DNA of 25,965 bases from Bacillota bacterium (GTDB lineage Bacteria; Bacillota; Clostridia; Lutisporales; Lutisporaceae): NCBI GenBank assembly GCA_023230985.1, contig JALNWH010000014.1, positions 1-25,965 on the forward strand, read 5' to 3'. Each line of letters opens with the position of its first letter. Positions within the stretch are counted from its first letter, which is position 1. Below, piece by piece: positions 7,626 to 15,567 of this stretch. The position numbers and the translations under genes were made by a program. The notes under the pieces were generated by a model. That model made no database searches, had not been told where the DNA came from, and worked only from the letters and a program-made list of their open reading frames with translations.

Positions 7626-7649
7626 ATTTTAATATTATAATATTAAAAT
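7626..7649. repeat. 24-bp perfect AT-only palindrome upstream of the nicotinamidase-like gene
   Basis: Bases 7626-7649 are a perfect inverted repeat with half-site ATTTTAATATTA and no spacer. It contains TATAAT and lies 36 nt before the ATG at 7590, so it may overlap the promoter and act as a regulator binding site. Being only A and T it has a higher chance of arising randomly than a mixed sequence. Confidence 0.35.
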
Positions 7650-7727
7650 CCTATCACAATAGTTTTAACTGTAATAATATAAAAATAAATTTAAACTACA
7701 GTATTAATAATGGAAATCCATAAACCA

Positions 7728-7877
7728 TCAGCATCTATATAAGTAAATCCCAGCAATAATCAGTGCTATTGCAGATAATAATATCCAACCTATCAGCGGT
7801 ACCATCACCGCCAACAGGACCCCTATGCCCACAGAAAGCACTAGTAATCCGAATACTTTTTTCTTTTTATTACTCAT
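7728..7877 (-). CDS. Tiny two-helix membrane protein, second of a tandem pair
   Basis: A 50-codon frame runs from ATG at 7877 to TGA at 7728, with GGGAGG 8 nt upstream of the start. The 49-residue product opens with the basic stretch MSNKKKK. Two hydrophobic helices (about residues 8-26 and 31-47) follow, joined by a turn with P27 and W31, and the protein ends LYRC. The hairpin shape and the Pro/Trp turn match the protein encoded just upstream, so the two look like diverged paralogues. It lies between thiN and rpmB, where B. subtilis carries spoVM, but does not resemble SpoVM in sequence. I do not recognise the family. Co-translation with the upstream copy is likely, since its binding site begins right after that stop codon. 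Confidence 0.72.
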   Translation of the reverse strand: MSNKKKKVFGLLVLSVGIGVLLAVMVPLIGWILLSAIALIIAGIYLYRC

Positions 7878-7892
7878 TTTATATACCTCCCA

Positions 7893-8048
7893 TCATCCGT
7901 AAAAAATACTAATAATGAAAAAGCATATAAAAGAAATAAAAACTATAACAAACATATACCAAGCCCATATTGGCAAAATCCTAATTATAATTGCTAAAGC
8001 CAGAGTAATAAGTAAAAATCCGGTATACTTTCTAAAAGAGTATCCCAT
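7893..8048 (-). CDS. Tiny two-helix membrane protein, first of a tandem pair
   Basis: A 52-codon frame runs from ATG at 8048 to TGA at 7893, with GGAGGA about 7 nt upstream of the start. The 51-residue product begins MGYSFRKYTG and forms two hydrophobic helices (about 10-24 and 30-49) around the turn ILPIWAW, with P26 and W28/W30. Charge distribution puts the N-terminus on the cytoplasmic side. The stop codon is followed at once by the binding site of the second tiny gene. A promoter-like TATAAT precedes it, so the pair may be expressed apart from thiN. No known family is recognised. Confidence 0.68.
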   Translation of the reverse strand: MGYSFRKYTGFLLITLALAIIIRILPIWAWYMFVIVFISFICFFIISIFYG

Positions 8049-8069
8049 GCTTATTCCTCCAAAAAAATC

Positions 8070-8097
8070 ATTATACTATATATTACTCTCGCAATAA
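8070..8097 (-). promoter_or_regulatory. Candidate promoter for the tiny membrane gene pair
   Basis: On the minus strand TTATTG (8097-8092) and a perfect TATAAT (8075-8070) are 16 nt apart, immediately downstream of thiN and 22 nt before the first tiny gene. The -35 is a weak match, and the implied leader is only about 15 nt. There is no terminator hairpin between thiN and this site, so read-through is also possible. Confidence 0.35.
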
Positions 8098-8110
8098 CAT
8101 TTTTGACACA

Positions 8111-8743
8111 CTAGTCTTTGGATTTAACAATCATAAGCAAGCCCTTTTTTATGCTTATAGAAACTTCCTTATCTAAAAAAAGATTACTGATTCCATAAGT
8201 ATCACCAGCTTCCATATTTGCATTATTTAATTCATATCTGCTCCCCTTCACACAAAGTCCTTCTACGTCTCCATTAAAAGGCAAAAGAGAAAATGTATCA
8301 CCCCTATTACCGTATAAAATAATGTTTTTATTAACTAAAAATATTTGATTATAGTAATCATCAATACTCATTTTAATATTTTTATCTATTCCAATCTTCA
8401 ATAATGAAATATTTGCAAATGAGTGATCTAATCTGCTTCCTAATGCTCCTAAAAAAACAATTTCACTGGAGAACTCCAGTGCTTTTAGTATGCACAAATG
8501 TGTATCGGTTTTGTCTTTATCTGTCGGATGCTTTATGAATTTTACATCTTCATTTTTATAGTATTCAATATATTTTTGCTGCATGGAATCAAGATCGCCA
8601 ATAATCAAATCCGGTTTAATTCTCATATTATAAGCATGTCTAACTCCGCCATCTGCACAAATAATATAATCATCTTTTTTAATTAATTTCTTACAATATT
8701 CGTAATCAGTTACATCCCCGTTAGAAATTATAAATGATTTCAT
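8111..8743 (-). CDS. thiN: Thiamine pyrophosphokinase
   Basis: The enzyme transfers pyrophosphate from ATP to thiamine, giving thiamine pyrophosphate. The 210-residue protein shows the family blocks in order: ICADGGVRHAYN near residues 27-39, KPDLIIGDLDSM near 43-54, HPTDKDKTDTHLCI near 76-90 and GALGSRLDHSFANI near 98-112, whose Asp residues bind metal and the triphosphate. No TPP riboswitch is visible upstream; the gene is coupled to rpe by a 4-nt ATGA overlap, with GGGG inside the rpe end as binding site. The rpe product and TPP-dependent transketolase both act in pentose phosphate metabolism, a possible reason for the conserved link. Confidence 0.95.
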   Translation of the reverse strand: MKSFIISNGDVTDYEYCKKLIKKDDYIICADGGVRHAYNMRIKPDLIIGDLDSMQQKYIEYYKNEDVKFIKHPTDKDKTDTHLCILKALEFSSEIVFLGALGSRLDHSFANISLLKIGIDKNIKMSIDDYYNQIFLVNKNIILYGNRGDTFSLLPFNGDVEGLCVKGSRYELNNANMEAGDTYGISNLFLDKEVSISIKKGLLMIVKSKD

Positions 8744-9402
8744 ATTTGTACCCCATTTAAAGATTTCATTAATAAAATAGTTTTGTTTATGTCTTTGGAA
8801 TTAAAAATAGCAGATCCTGCTACCATAATTTCTGCACCACAATTATATAGTTTCTGGATATTATCCAAGGTTACTCCGCCATCTACTTGTATAGGTATTT
8901 GCCTTTTATGTTTTATTAGTAATTTTTTTAATGATATTATCTTTTCGTACATATTTCCAATAAAACTTTGACCGCCAAATCCCGGATTTACAGTCATGAT
9001 TAATATCATATCTAAATGTTCAATTAAGTGTTCAGTCACACACAAAGGTGTAGCAGGGTTTAATGCCAAACCGGCTTTCACGCCTAAGTCTTTAATCGTT
9101 TGTATTAATCTATGTAAATGTTTAGATGTCTCGGCATGTATAGTTATTATGTCAGCTCCTGCTTCATAATAGTCTTTTATATATAATTCCGGGTTATCAA
9201 TCATTAGGTGTACATCAAATATCAATGAAGTAACTTTTCTTAAGCTTTTGACAACAGGTGCACCTATAGTTAAATTAGGTACAAAATGGCCATCCATAAC
9301 ATCAATGTGCAGCATATCAGCACCCGCTTTTTCCAAAGTTAATATGTCTCTTTCTAAATTAGAAAAATCAGCTGATAATATAGAGGGAGCAATTTTAATC
9401 AT
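8740..9402 (-). CDS. rpe: Ribulose-phosphate 3-epimerase
   Basis: Rpe interconverts ribulose 5-phosphate and xylulose 5-phosphate in the pentose phosphate pathway. The 220-residue TIM barrel shows MIKIAPSILSADFSNL at the start, HIDVMDGHFVPNLTIG (metal-binding His/Asp), FDVHLMI, MTVNPGFGGQSF and DGGVTLDN in order. An upstream in-frame start ten codons earlier is less likely: AGGAGG is 7 nt before the ATG at 9402, and the family begins at this Met. The binding site lies in the last codons of rsgA, whose stop ends 1 nt before this ATG. Its own stop overlaps the thiN start. Confidence 0.96.
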   Translation of the reverse strand: MIKIAPSILSADFSNLERDILTLEKAGADMLHIDVMDGHFVPNLTIGAPVVKSLRKVTSLIFDVHLMIDNPELYIKDYYEAGADIITIHAETSKHLHRLIQTIKDLGVKAGLALNPATPLCVTEHLIEHLDMILIMTVNPGFGGQSFIGNMYEKIISLKKLLIKHKRQIPIQVDGGVTLDNIQKLYNCGAEIMVAGSAIFNSKDINKTILLMKSLNGVQI

Positions 9403-9403
9403 A

Positions 9404-10276
9404 CTAGTACCTCCTAACTTTCCTAAGTTCATTTAGTATTTGAATATAACTATCATATCTATCCTTATGTATATAACCTTTTTCGACAGCGGTTTTAACT
9501 TCACAGTCCGGTTCCTTATCATGCATACAAGATAAAAATCTGCAATTATCATAATTTTCAAACTCTGGATAACAATGTTTTAGTTCATCTGCTTCTATTT
9601 CAACCACATCAAATGAACTAAAGCCGGGAGTGTCAACTACCATTCCGCCAAACTCTAGTTTTATTAACTCCGTGTGCCTTGTAGTATGAGTTCCTCTTTT
9701 TGTTTTGTCACTTAACAAACCTGTTTTTAACCTTAAATCAGGAATTATTGCATTTAAAAGAGATGATTTCCCCACTCCTGAAGGGCCTGCAAATACAGAT
9801 ATTTTATTTGCGAGAAATCTAGCTAAATCATCAATACCATTTTTTTGAATAGCACTGGTTTTTAGTGTATTATACGGAACTGATTCCAACATTTCAATAA
9901 CAGATTTGTATTCTTCTTTTAAGTCCAAATCTATCTTATTAATACAAACTATAATGTTTAAACCCATATATTCAGCATATACTAAAATTTTCTGTAATAA
10001 TAACATATTTATCTCCGGATTTCTAGCTGCGATTACAACAATCACCTGTTCGATGTTAGCTACTTCCGGTCGTATCATCTCTGATTTTCTATCCTTTACA
10101 TTTATTATGAATCCTTGACCTGTTTCATCTTCTATTTCTATATCTACATAATCCCCTACCATGGGTTTTATGCTCTTAAATCTAAATAACCCTCTGGCAC
10201 GACATTCAATTATTATATCACCTACATCTACATAATAAAAACCGCCTATTCCTTTTGTAATAATACCAGATATCAT
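9404..10276 (-). CDS. rsgA: Ribosome small-subunit-dependent GTPase A
   Basis: RsgA (YloQ/CpgA) is a GTPase that checks and finishes maturation of the 30S subunit. The 290-residue protein has an OB-fold N-terminus, then a circularly permuted GTPase domain: G4 NKID near residues 113-116 precedes G1 GPSGVGKSS near 164-172 and G3 DTPGF near 216. The C-terminal zinc site follows as HCYPEFENYDNCRFLSC with a later CxH/C set. A TTG four codons upstream would place the GGAGGG binding site inside the gene, so ATG at 10276 is chosen. In Firmicutes RsgA is a phosphorylation target of PrkC, whose gene lies immediately upstream. Confidence 0.95.
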   Translation of the reverse strand: MISGIITKGIGGFYYVDVGDIIIECRARGLFRFKSIKPMVGDYVDIEIEDETGQGFIINVKDRKSEMIRPEVANIEQVIVVIAARNPEINMLLLQKILVYAEYMGLNIIVCINKIDLDLKEEYKSVIEMLESVPYNTLKTSAIQKNGIDDLARFLANKISVFAGPSGVGKSSLLNAIIPDLRLKTGLLSDKTKRGTHTTRHTELIKLEFGGMVVDTPGFSSFDVVEIEADELKHCYPEFENYDNCRFLSCMHDKEPDCEVKTAVEKGYIHKDRYDSYIQILNELRKVRRY

Positions 10277-10288
10277 ATTTCCCTCCAA

Positions 10289-12220
10289 TTAGAATTTATA
10301 AGAAGTGCTCTCATGAAAACTATTATTTATATATACTTCAAATAATACATTTCCTTTACCGTTAATTTCAACCTTTAAAGGGCTATCTATAGATGAATGG
10401 GTTCCCTCATATATTAACACGCTTTTATCATTTTCTATTTTAAATACAGTAACTTTCATTCTCTCTAAATTCTTAGGTAAGTCAATGCTTAAATAATATA
10501 CCTTTTCATTAGGCTTTTCTTCTACGCCCTTACTAACTACAAAATCAACAACGCTTTTTTTGCTTATTTCAGTACCTGCTGATACACTCTGTTCAATAAC
10601 CTCGCCCTTTGGATGCTCATCATCAGGTCTTTCAACAACATTTCCCCGTATTAAGTCAAGTATCATTAATTCAGTTTCGACATCTTCAATATTCATACCT
10701 ACAAAGTTTTTCATAAAAAACTTTTCCGGACCACCGCTAATTACATAATCTATTTTTGTACCTTCATCAACGCTGATTCCGGGGGAAATTTTTTGTTCTA
10801 TAACAATACCGCTTGGATATGGACTATATTCTTGACTAACATCACCTTCAGCTAATCCTACGCTTTCCAATATAATATCAACTTCATCATAATTCTTGCC
10901 TATAATGGGAGGCACAGGTACTTTTCTAGGGCCTTTGCTGACAAATACAGTAACCGGATTTGTTACTTTATTCGATTGATTTGGCTTGGGATCTTGTCTA
11001 ATTATTTCACCTTCGGGAATATCTTTATTATGAACTCTTTCTGCCACATTCATAAACAAACCTAATTCTTCTAACTCTTTTTCCGCATCTTCTTCTTGTT
11101 TACCTATTAAGTCTGGCACAGGCTTTATATCTACATTAAAAACATTTTTGAATGCAAAATATGATCCCGATAATGCAAAGGCCAAAACTAATCCTGATAC
11201 TACAGCCCAAATTGTTATCTTTTTGTTTATTTTCTTTTCTTTTTTATCGGTTGATATAATTTCATCTATGTTGGCAGCATTATCATTTTTATCTAACTCA
11301 ATTTCTTCGTTATTATCATTAGACTCTAAAATACCATTTGTTTTTATAGATTCCATTTTTATTGTGTTCTCACTTATACTTTTTTTAACAAAATCCCCAT
11401 TAGGCATTAGTAAAGATTGTTTCAAATCAATGATTATATCACTAACGCAAGAATATCTGCCTGATATATTCTTATTCATACATTTTAGGATAATTTCCTC
11501 TAGACTTTTCGGTATTTTTTTATTTATTTTCCTTGGCTTTATGGGTTCTTCTTGGACATGCTTTAAGGCAACAGAGATAGGTGTTTCTCCTTCAAAGGGT
11601 AATCTTCCTGTAACAAGTTCATACAATACAACTCCTAATGAATATATATCTGATTTTTCATCAGTATAGCCACCACGGGCTTGTTCCGGTGAAAAATAAT
11701 GAACAGAGCCTATTATGTTACCTGTATTTGTTATAGTACACGATGATACTGCTCTTGCTATACCAAAATCAGTAACTTTAATTGTTCTGTCTTCTCTTAA
11801 CATAATATTATGTGATTTAATATCTCTATGAACAATATGGTTACTATGAGCATTTTCTAAAGCTGATGCAATTTGTATGGCAATATCCGTTGCAAACTCA
11901 TGATTCAATGCACCTTTTTGTTTTATCAATTCTTTCAGGGTCTGTCCTTTGATATATTCCATTACAATATAGTGAACATCATTTTCAATACCAACATCAT
12001 ATATACCTACAATATTTGGGTGTGATAGGCTAGCAGCTGCTTGTGACTCTCTCTTGAATTTTTTTACAAAATCCTCATCGCTGGTAAATTCGGATCTTAA
12101 TACTTTTATTGCTACAAATCTATTAAGTAGACGACATCTCGCTTTATACACTAATGCCATACCGCCGCCGCCAATTTTTTCAATTACTTCATATCTTTCT
12201 CCTAACACCTTACCTATCAT
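10289..12220 (-). CDS. prkC: PASTA-domain serine/threonine protein kinase PrkC
   Basis: PrkC is a membrane Hanks-type kinase that senses peptidoglycan fragments and phosphorylates cell-envelope, translation and germination targets. The 643-residue protein has a kinase domain at about 10-270 with the Gly loop IGGGGMALVYKA, K39, catalytic HRDIKSHN (D133) and DFGIAR (D151). An acidic linker leads to one membrane helix at about 336-357 (TIWAVVSGLVLAFALSGSYF). Outside are three PASTA repeats at about 366-430, 433-498 and 501-565, then a 75-residue beta-rich C-terminal tail. GGAGG lies 8 nt before the ATG, in the end of prpC. Phosphatase and kinase genes are adjacent with a 3-nt gap, as usual for this pair. 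Confidence 0.96.
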   Translation of the reverse strand: MIGKVLGERYEVIEKIGGGGMALVYKARCRLLNRFVAIKVLRSEFTSDEDFVKKFKRESQAAASLSHPNIVGIYDVGIENDVHYIVMEYIKGQTLKELIKQKGALNHEFATDIAIQIASALENAHSNHIVHRDIKSHNIMLREDRTIKVTDFGIARAVSSCTITNTGNIIGSVHYFSPEQARGGYTDEKSDIYSLGVVLYELVTGRLPFEGETPISVALKHVQEEPIKPRKINKKIPKSLEEIILKCMNKNISGRYSCVSDIIIDLKQSLLMPNGDFVKKSISENTIKMESIKTNGILESNDNNEEIELDKNDNAANIDEIISTDKKEKKINKKITIWAVVSGLVLAFALSGSYFAFKNVFNVDIKPVPDLIGKQEEDAEKELEELGLFMNVAERVHNKDIPEGEIIRQDPKPNQSNKVTNPVTVFVSKGPRKVPVPPIIGKNYDEVDIILESVGLAEGDVSQEYSPYPSGIVIEQKISPGISVDEGTKIDYVISGGPEKFFMKNFVGMNIEDVETELMILDLIRGNVVERPDDEHPKGEVIEQSVSAGTEISKKSVVDFVVSKGVEEKPNEKVYYLSIDLPKNLERMKVTVFKIENDKSVLIYEGTHSSIDSPLKVEINGKGNVLFEVYINNSFHESTSYKF

Positions 12221-12223
12221 GAC

Positions 12224-12976
12224 TTAAACCTCCCTCATAACTTCGATGATTATCACAGTGATATTATCGTGACCACCTTTTTTATTTGCCAATCCAATTA
12301 AAGCATTGCATTTTTCAATTAAATCATTATCATATAATACTGTTTCTTTTATCTCAGTTTGGTTCAACATATTTGATAAACCGTCAGTACACATTATCAT
12401 ATAATCCCCGTTTTTCAAATCATAAACATTTATATCTACATCTATTGTATAAGATGTACCAATAGCTCTGGTAATTAAATTTTTTTGAGGGTGACTGCTA
12501 GCTTCTTCCGGTTTTATAGTGCCATTTTTAATTAATTCTGCTACGTAGGAATGGTCAGTAGTTATTTTTTCAATATGAGATTCTCTTATCATATAAACTC
12601 TGCTGTCTCCAACATGGCCAATTATCATTTTATTATCAATAATGAATACTACTGTTAAAGTAGTTCCCATCCCCGTATATTCAGGCTTTTTAATGGATTC
12701 TAAATAAATGTTTTTGTTAACACAAAAAAAAGCCTCTTTAACTAATTTTGCATAATTATTAAAACTATTTTTGTAATTTTTAATATTTCTTTCATAAAAG
12801 TCAATAAACTGTAAAACAGCCATTTTGCTTGCCACTTCTCCGGCATTATGCCCACCCATTCCATCGGCTATTACACAAACAAAAGGCTTTCCTTTTTCAT
12901 AATTATCCTGATAATAAAATGCATCTTCATTTGTTTTTCTAATTAATCCAATGTTTGAACTACCATATGCCCTCAT
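12224..12976 (-). CDS. prpC: PP2C-type protein phosphatase PrpC
   Basis: PrpC removes phosphate from PrkC and its substrates. The 250-residue protein has the PPM/PP2C metal-site motifs in order: TNEDAF (D18), VIADGMGGHNAGE (D38), GHVGDSRVY, MCTDGLSNM and GGHDNITVI. It has no membrane segment. A TTG lies one codon upstream, but GAGGGTG is only 2 nt from it and 5 nt from the ATG at 12976, so the ATG is preferred. That ATG overlaps the stop of a 48-codon ORF (TGATG), suggesting translational coupling. Confidence 0.95.
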   Translation of the reverse strand: MRAYGSSNIGLIRKTNEDAFYYQDNYEKGKPFVCVIADGMGGHNAGEVASKMAVLQFIDFYERNIKNYKNSFNNYAKLVKEAFFCVNKNIYLESIKKPEYTGMGTTLTVVFIIDNKMIIGHVGDSRVYMIRESHIEKITTDHSYVAELIKNGTIKPEEASSHPQKNLITRAIGTSYTIDVDINVYDLKNGDYMIMCTDGLSNMLNQTEIKETVLYDNDLIEKCNALIGLANKKGGHDNITVIIIEVMREV

Positions 12977-13122
12977 CAAAACACCCTCATATTCGTTTTC
13001 ATATAATTATCTATAAAAGTATTGCTAAAATTATTTATTTCGACATCTTTTATAAAAATACCTTTTATTAAAATATATTGATACTCGATTTTTTCCCTTA
13101 ATATACTTTTAATAACAAACAT
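12976..13122 (-). CDS. Candidate 48-residue linker ORF between rlmN and prpC
   Basis: A 49-codon frame fills the gap between rlmN and prpC exactly. Its ATG shares a base with the rlmN stop (TAATG at 13124-13120) and its TGA shares a base with the prpC ATG (TGATG at 12978-12974). The prpC binding site is formed by its last codons. The 48-residue product begins MFVIKSILREKIEY, is rich in Ile, Lys and Asn, has no clear membrane helix, and ends MKTNMRVF. There is no good binding site of its own (GAGG lies about 17 nt upstream), so translation would depend on re-initiation after rlmN. It resembles no family I know; a chance frame is possible. Confidence 0.5.
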   Translation of the reverse strand: MFVIKSILREKIEYQYILIKGIFIKDVEINNFSNTFIDNYMKTNMRVF

Positions 13123-14150
13123 TATAGCTTTTCTTTAATCCTCAATTGGCCGCAAGCACCGTCAATATCTTGACCTAATTCTCTCCTCACAGTCATGGGT
13201 ATTTTATTTTTTCTTAAAATATTTTTAAATAAATCAATGCTGCTATCCTTTGATTTGCTTAAACCTTTACCTGCTACATAATTCAGTGGAATAAGATTAA
13301 CATAACAAAGCATATTTTTTATTAAACTACTAAGCGCCTCAGCATCTGATACTTTATCGTTTACACCATTTATTAATGCATATTCAAAAGATATCCTTCT
13401 ATTTGTTTTACTACAATAATACTTGCAGGCTTTTATTAAGCTTTCAATATTATATTTTTTATTTATAGGCATTAATTGACTTCTTACACTATCTATTGCA
13501 CTATGTAAAGAAACTGCAAGATTACATTGCGTTTTTTCATCAGCAAACTCATATATCTTTGGTACTAGACCCGAAGTAGATATAGTAATATGTCTCATTC
13601 CTATATTAAAACCGTAAGGAGAATTAATACCATGTACAAATTTCATTACCTCTTTATAATTATCAAAAGGCTCACCTATACCCATCAAAACAATATTTGA
13701 AATAGTTTTACCTGTTTCTCTGGAAACAGCCATTACCTCTTCTATCATTTCCCCGGAAGTCAAATTTCTTACCAGCCCACCTGTAGTTGAAGCGCAAAAC
13801 TTGCAATTCATCCTACAACCAACTTGGGTAGATATGCATATGGAGTACCCATATGCATATTTCATCAATACACATTCAATTGTGTTTTCATCGTCTAAAC
13901 TAAATAAAAATTTTATTGTCCCATCTTTTGAAGTCTGTTTTTTTAATACTTTAAATCTATTAATGTAAAAGTTTTCGGACAAAAATTTTATAAGATTTGG
14001 CGGTAAGTTCTTCATGTCTTCAAATTTTTCAACATCCTTAAATGCCCAACCATAAACTTGCACAGCCCTATACTTGGAAAATCCGTTAGCAACTAAAAAT
14101 ACTTCCAACTCTGACAAAGAAAAGTTTTTTAAATCCTTTTTGTTTTTCAT
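13122..14150 (-). CDS. rlmN: Dual-specificity 23S rRNA A2503 / tRNA A37 C2-methyltransferase RlmN
   Basis: RlmN is a radical SAM enzyme that adds a methyl group to C2 of A2503 in 23S rRNA and A37 in some tRNAs. The 342-residue protein has the radical SAM cluster motif CRMNCKFC (C112, C116, C119) and the mechanistic C-terminal Cys C333 in GACGQLRI. The segments GIGEPFDNY and ISTSGLVP are also typical. An ATG five codons upstream has no binding site; the ATG at 14150 overlaps the rsmB stop by 4 nt and has GGAGGG just before it, so it is chosen. It is coupled to both neighbours. Confidence 0.96.
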   Translation of the reverse strand: MKNKKDLKNFSLSELEVFLVANGFSKYRAVQVYGWAFKDVEKFEDMKNLPPNLIKFLSENFYINRFKVLKKQTSKDGTIKFLFSLDDENTIECVLMKYAYGYSICISTQVGCRMNCKFCASTTGGLVRNLTSGEMIEEVMAVSRETGKTISNIVLMGIGEPFDNYKEVMKFVHGINSPYGFNIGMRHITISTSGLVPKIYEFADEKTQCNLAVSLHSAIDSVRSQLMPINKKYNIESLIKACKYYCSKTNRRISFEYALINGVNDKVSDAEALSSLIKNMLCYVNLIPLNYVAGKGLSKSKDSSIDLFKNILRKNKIPMTVRRELGQDIDGACGQLRIKEKL

Positions 14151-15511
14151 TTTCCCTCCATACAACCAACTTTGACCATTTTTGCAATAAAAAAACCATC
14201 AGTACCGTGAATATGAGGATATAATTCTATAAAACCTTCCTTACCCCTTGATGCAGTGAAATTACTTGGAAGAAATCGTTCCATGCTATCTAAAGAAAAT
14301 TGTTTATTATAATTCAAAAAATCTTTTAGTATTTGAATGTTTTCTTTATCATTTAAAGTACACGTGCTATAGACTAATACACCGTTTTTTTTAACATATA
14401 AAGATGCATTTTTTAGAATATTTATTTGTAACTTTGACAATTTTTCAATATCTTCTTTTTCTTTTTTCCATCTTAAATCAGATCTTCGCCTTACTAAACC
14501 TAAACCACTGCATGGGGCATCAACTAAAACTGCATCTGCCTTGTCTATTAGACGGTCATCAATTGTATTAGCATCAAAAATTTCTGTTTCTATAATAGAT
14601 ATACCAAGTCTTTTTATATTTTCCTCAATAAGTTTTAGTTTTTTTAAATGTATATCTCTTGCAATGATTCTACCTTTATTAGACATCAACTCTGCCATAT
14701 GTGTAGCCTTGCCACCGGGTGCACTGCATACGTCAATTATAAAATCTCCGGGTTTGGGATTTAAAATTTTAGATACTAACATTGAACTCTCATCTTGTAT
14801 TTGAAAATAACCTTTTTTAAACAATATTGAATCCTTTAACGATGAAATACCTTTGATATTAATTGCCTCATCATTATAACATCCCTCAGACCACATTATA
14901 TTGTTTGAATTAAATAAAAAAAGGAGCTCTTCTTTACTAATTTTTAATCTATTAACTCTTACGGTCAAAGGTGGTGCTTCATTATTTGCCTTTAGTAAAT
15001 TCTTTGTAAACTCTATGCCATAGTTTTTTATCCATAATTCCACCAACCATAAAGGATGTGAAAATTCAATGGACAAGTATTTAGATATATTAGTCTCATC
15101 AGGTGTATTGATACTATCTTTTTGCCTAGATACATTCCTTAAAACACCATTGATAAACCGTGCCGCTCCAATATTTGAATATTTTTTTGCTAATTCAACA
15201 CTTTCATTGCAAACTGCAGAATCGGGTACTCTATCTAAATAGATTATTTGATAAATCCCGCTTCTTAATATGTTCTTTACATTATTTGATAATTTTTCAA
15301 TTTTTCTATTTATGAATTTACTTATTATCCAATCAATTTTAATTAGGTTTCTCAGCGTACCATTAACTATTTCAGTAACTAATGCCCTATCATTACTTTT
15401 AAGATTTGAATTATTCAATCTATTTCTAGTTTCAATGCCTGAGTATTTACCTTGTATCATTATTGAATTAAGTATTAAGAAAGCTTCTTCTCTTGCCCAA
15501 TTACCTGCCAT
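14147..15511 (-). CDS. rsmB: 16S rRNA (cytosine(967)-C5)-methyltransferase RsmB
   Basis: RsmB methylates C967 of 16S rRNA. The 454-residue protein has an N-terminal NusB-like RNA-binding domain (about 1-135) and a C-terminal NOL1/NOP2/Sun methyltransferase domain. The SAM site is visible as DVCSAPGGKATHMAELM, and the two catalytic Cys motifs as DAPCSGLG and YSTCTLNDKEN. The frame can be extended five codons to ATG 15526, but that start has no binding site, while GGAGTG is 5 nt before ATG 15511. The preceding gene encodes a zinc peptidase, an insertion into the fmt-rsmB order of Bacillus that is common in Clostridia. Confidence 0.95.
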   Translation of the reverse strand: MAGNWAREEAFLILNSIMIQGKYSGIETRNRLNNSNLKSNDRALVTEIVNGTLRNLIKIDWIISKFINRKIEKLSNNVKNILRSGIYQIIYLDRVPDSAVCNESVELAKKYSNIGAARFINGVLRNVSRQKDSINTPDETNISKYLSIEFSHPLWLVELWIKNYGIEFTKNLLKANNEAPPLTVRVNRLKISKEELLFLFNSNNIMWSEGCYNDEAINIKGISSLKDSILFKKGYFQIQDESSMLVSKILNPKPGDFIIDVCSAPGGKATHMAELMSNKGRIIARDIHLKKLKLIEENIKRLGISIIETEIFDANTIDDRLIDKADAVLVDAPCSGLGLVRRRSDLRWKKEKEDIEKLSKLQINILKNASLYVKKNGVLVYSTCTLNDKENIQILKDFLNYNKQFSLDSMERFLPSNFTASRGKEGFIELYPHIHGTDGFFIAKMVKVGCMEGK

Positions 15512-15567
15512 TCTATCACTCCACATTATTTTGAAACTTTTAAATTATAAATGATGATAGTTAGCTA

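Noticed and set aside
7915..8097. Plus-strand 60-codon frame
   Set aside because: It is antisense to the tiny membrane gene at 7893-8048, which has a good binding site and a protein-like pattern; the plus frame has no binding site.
8744..9000. TPP riboswitch near thiN
   Set aside because: thiN is coupled to rpe with no leader, and the sequence upstream is rpe coding DNA; no THI-box-like conserved segments are visible.
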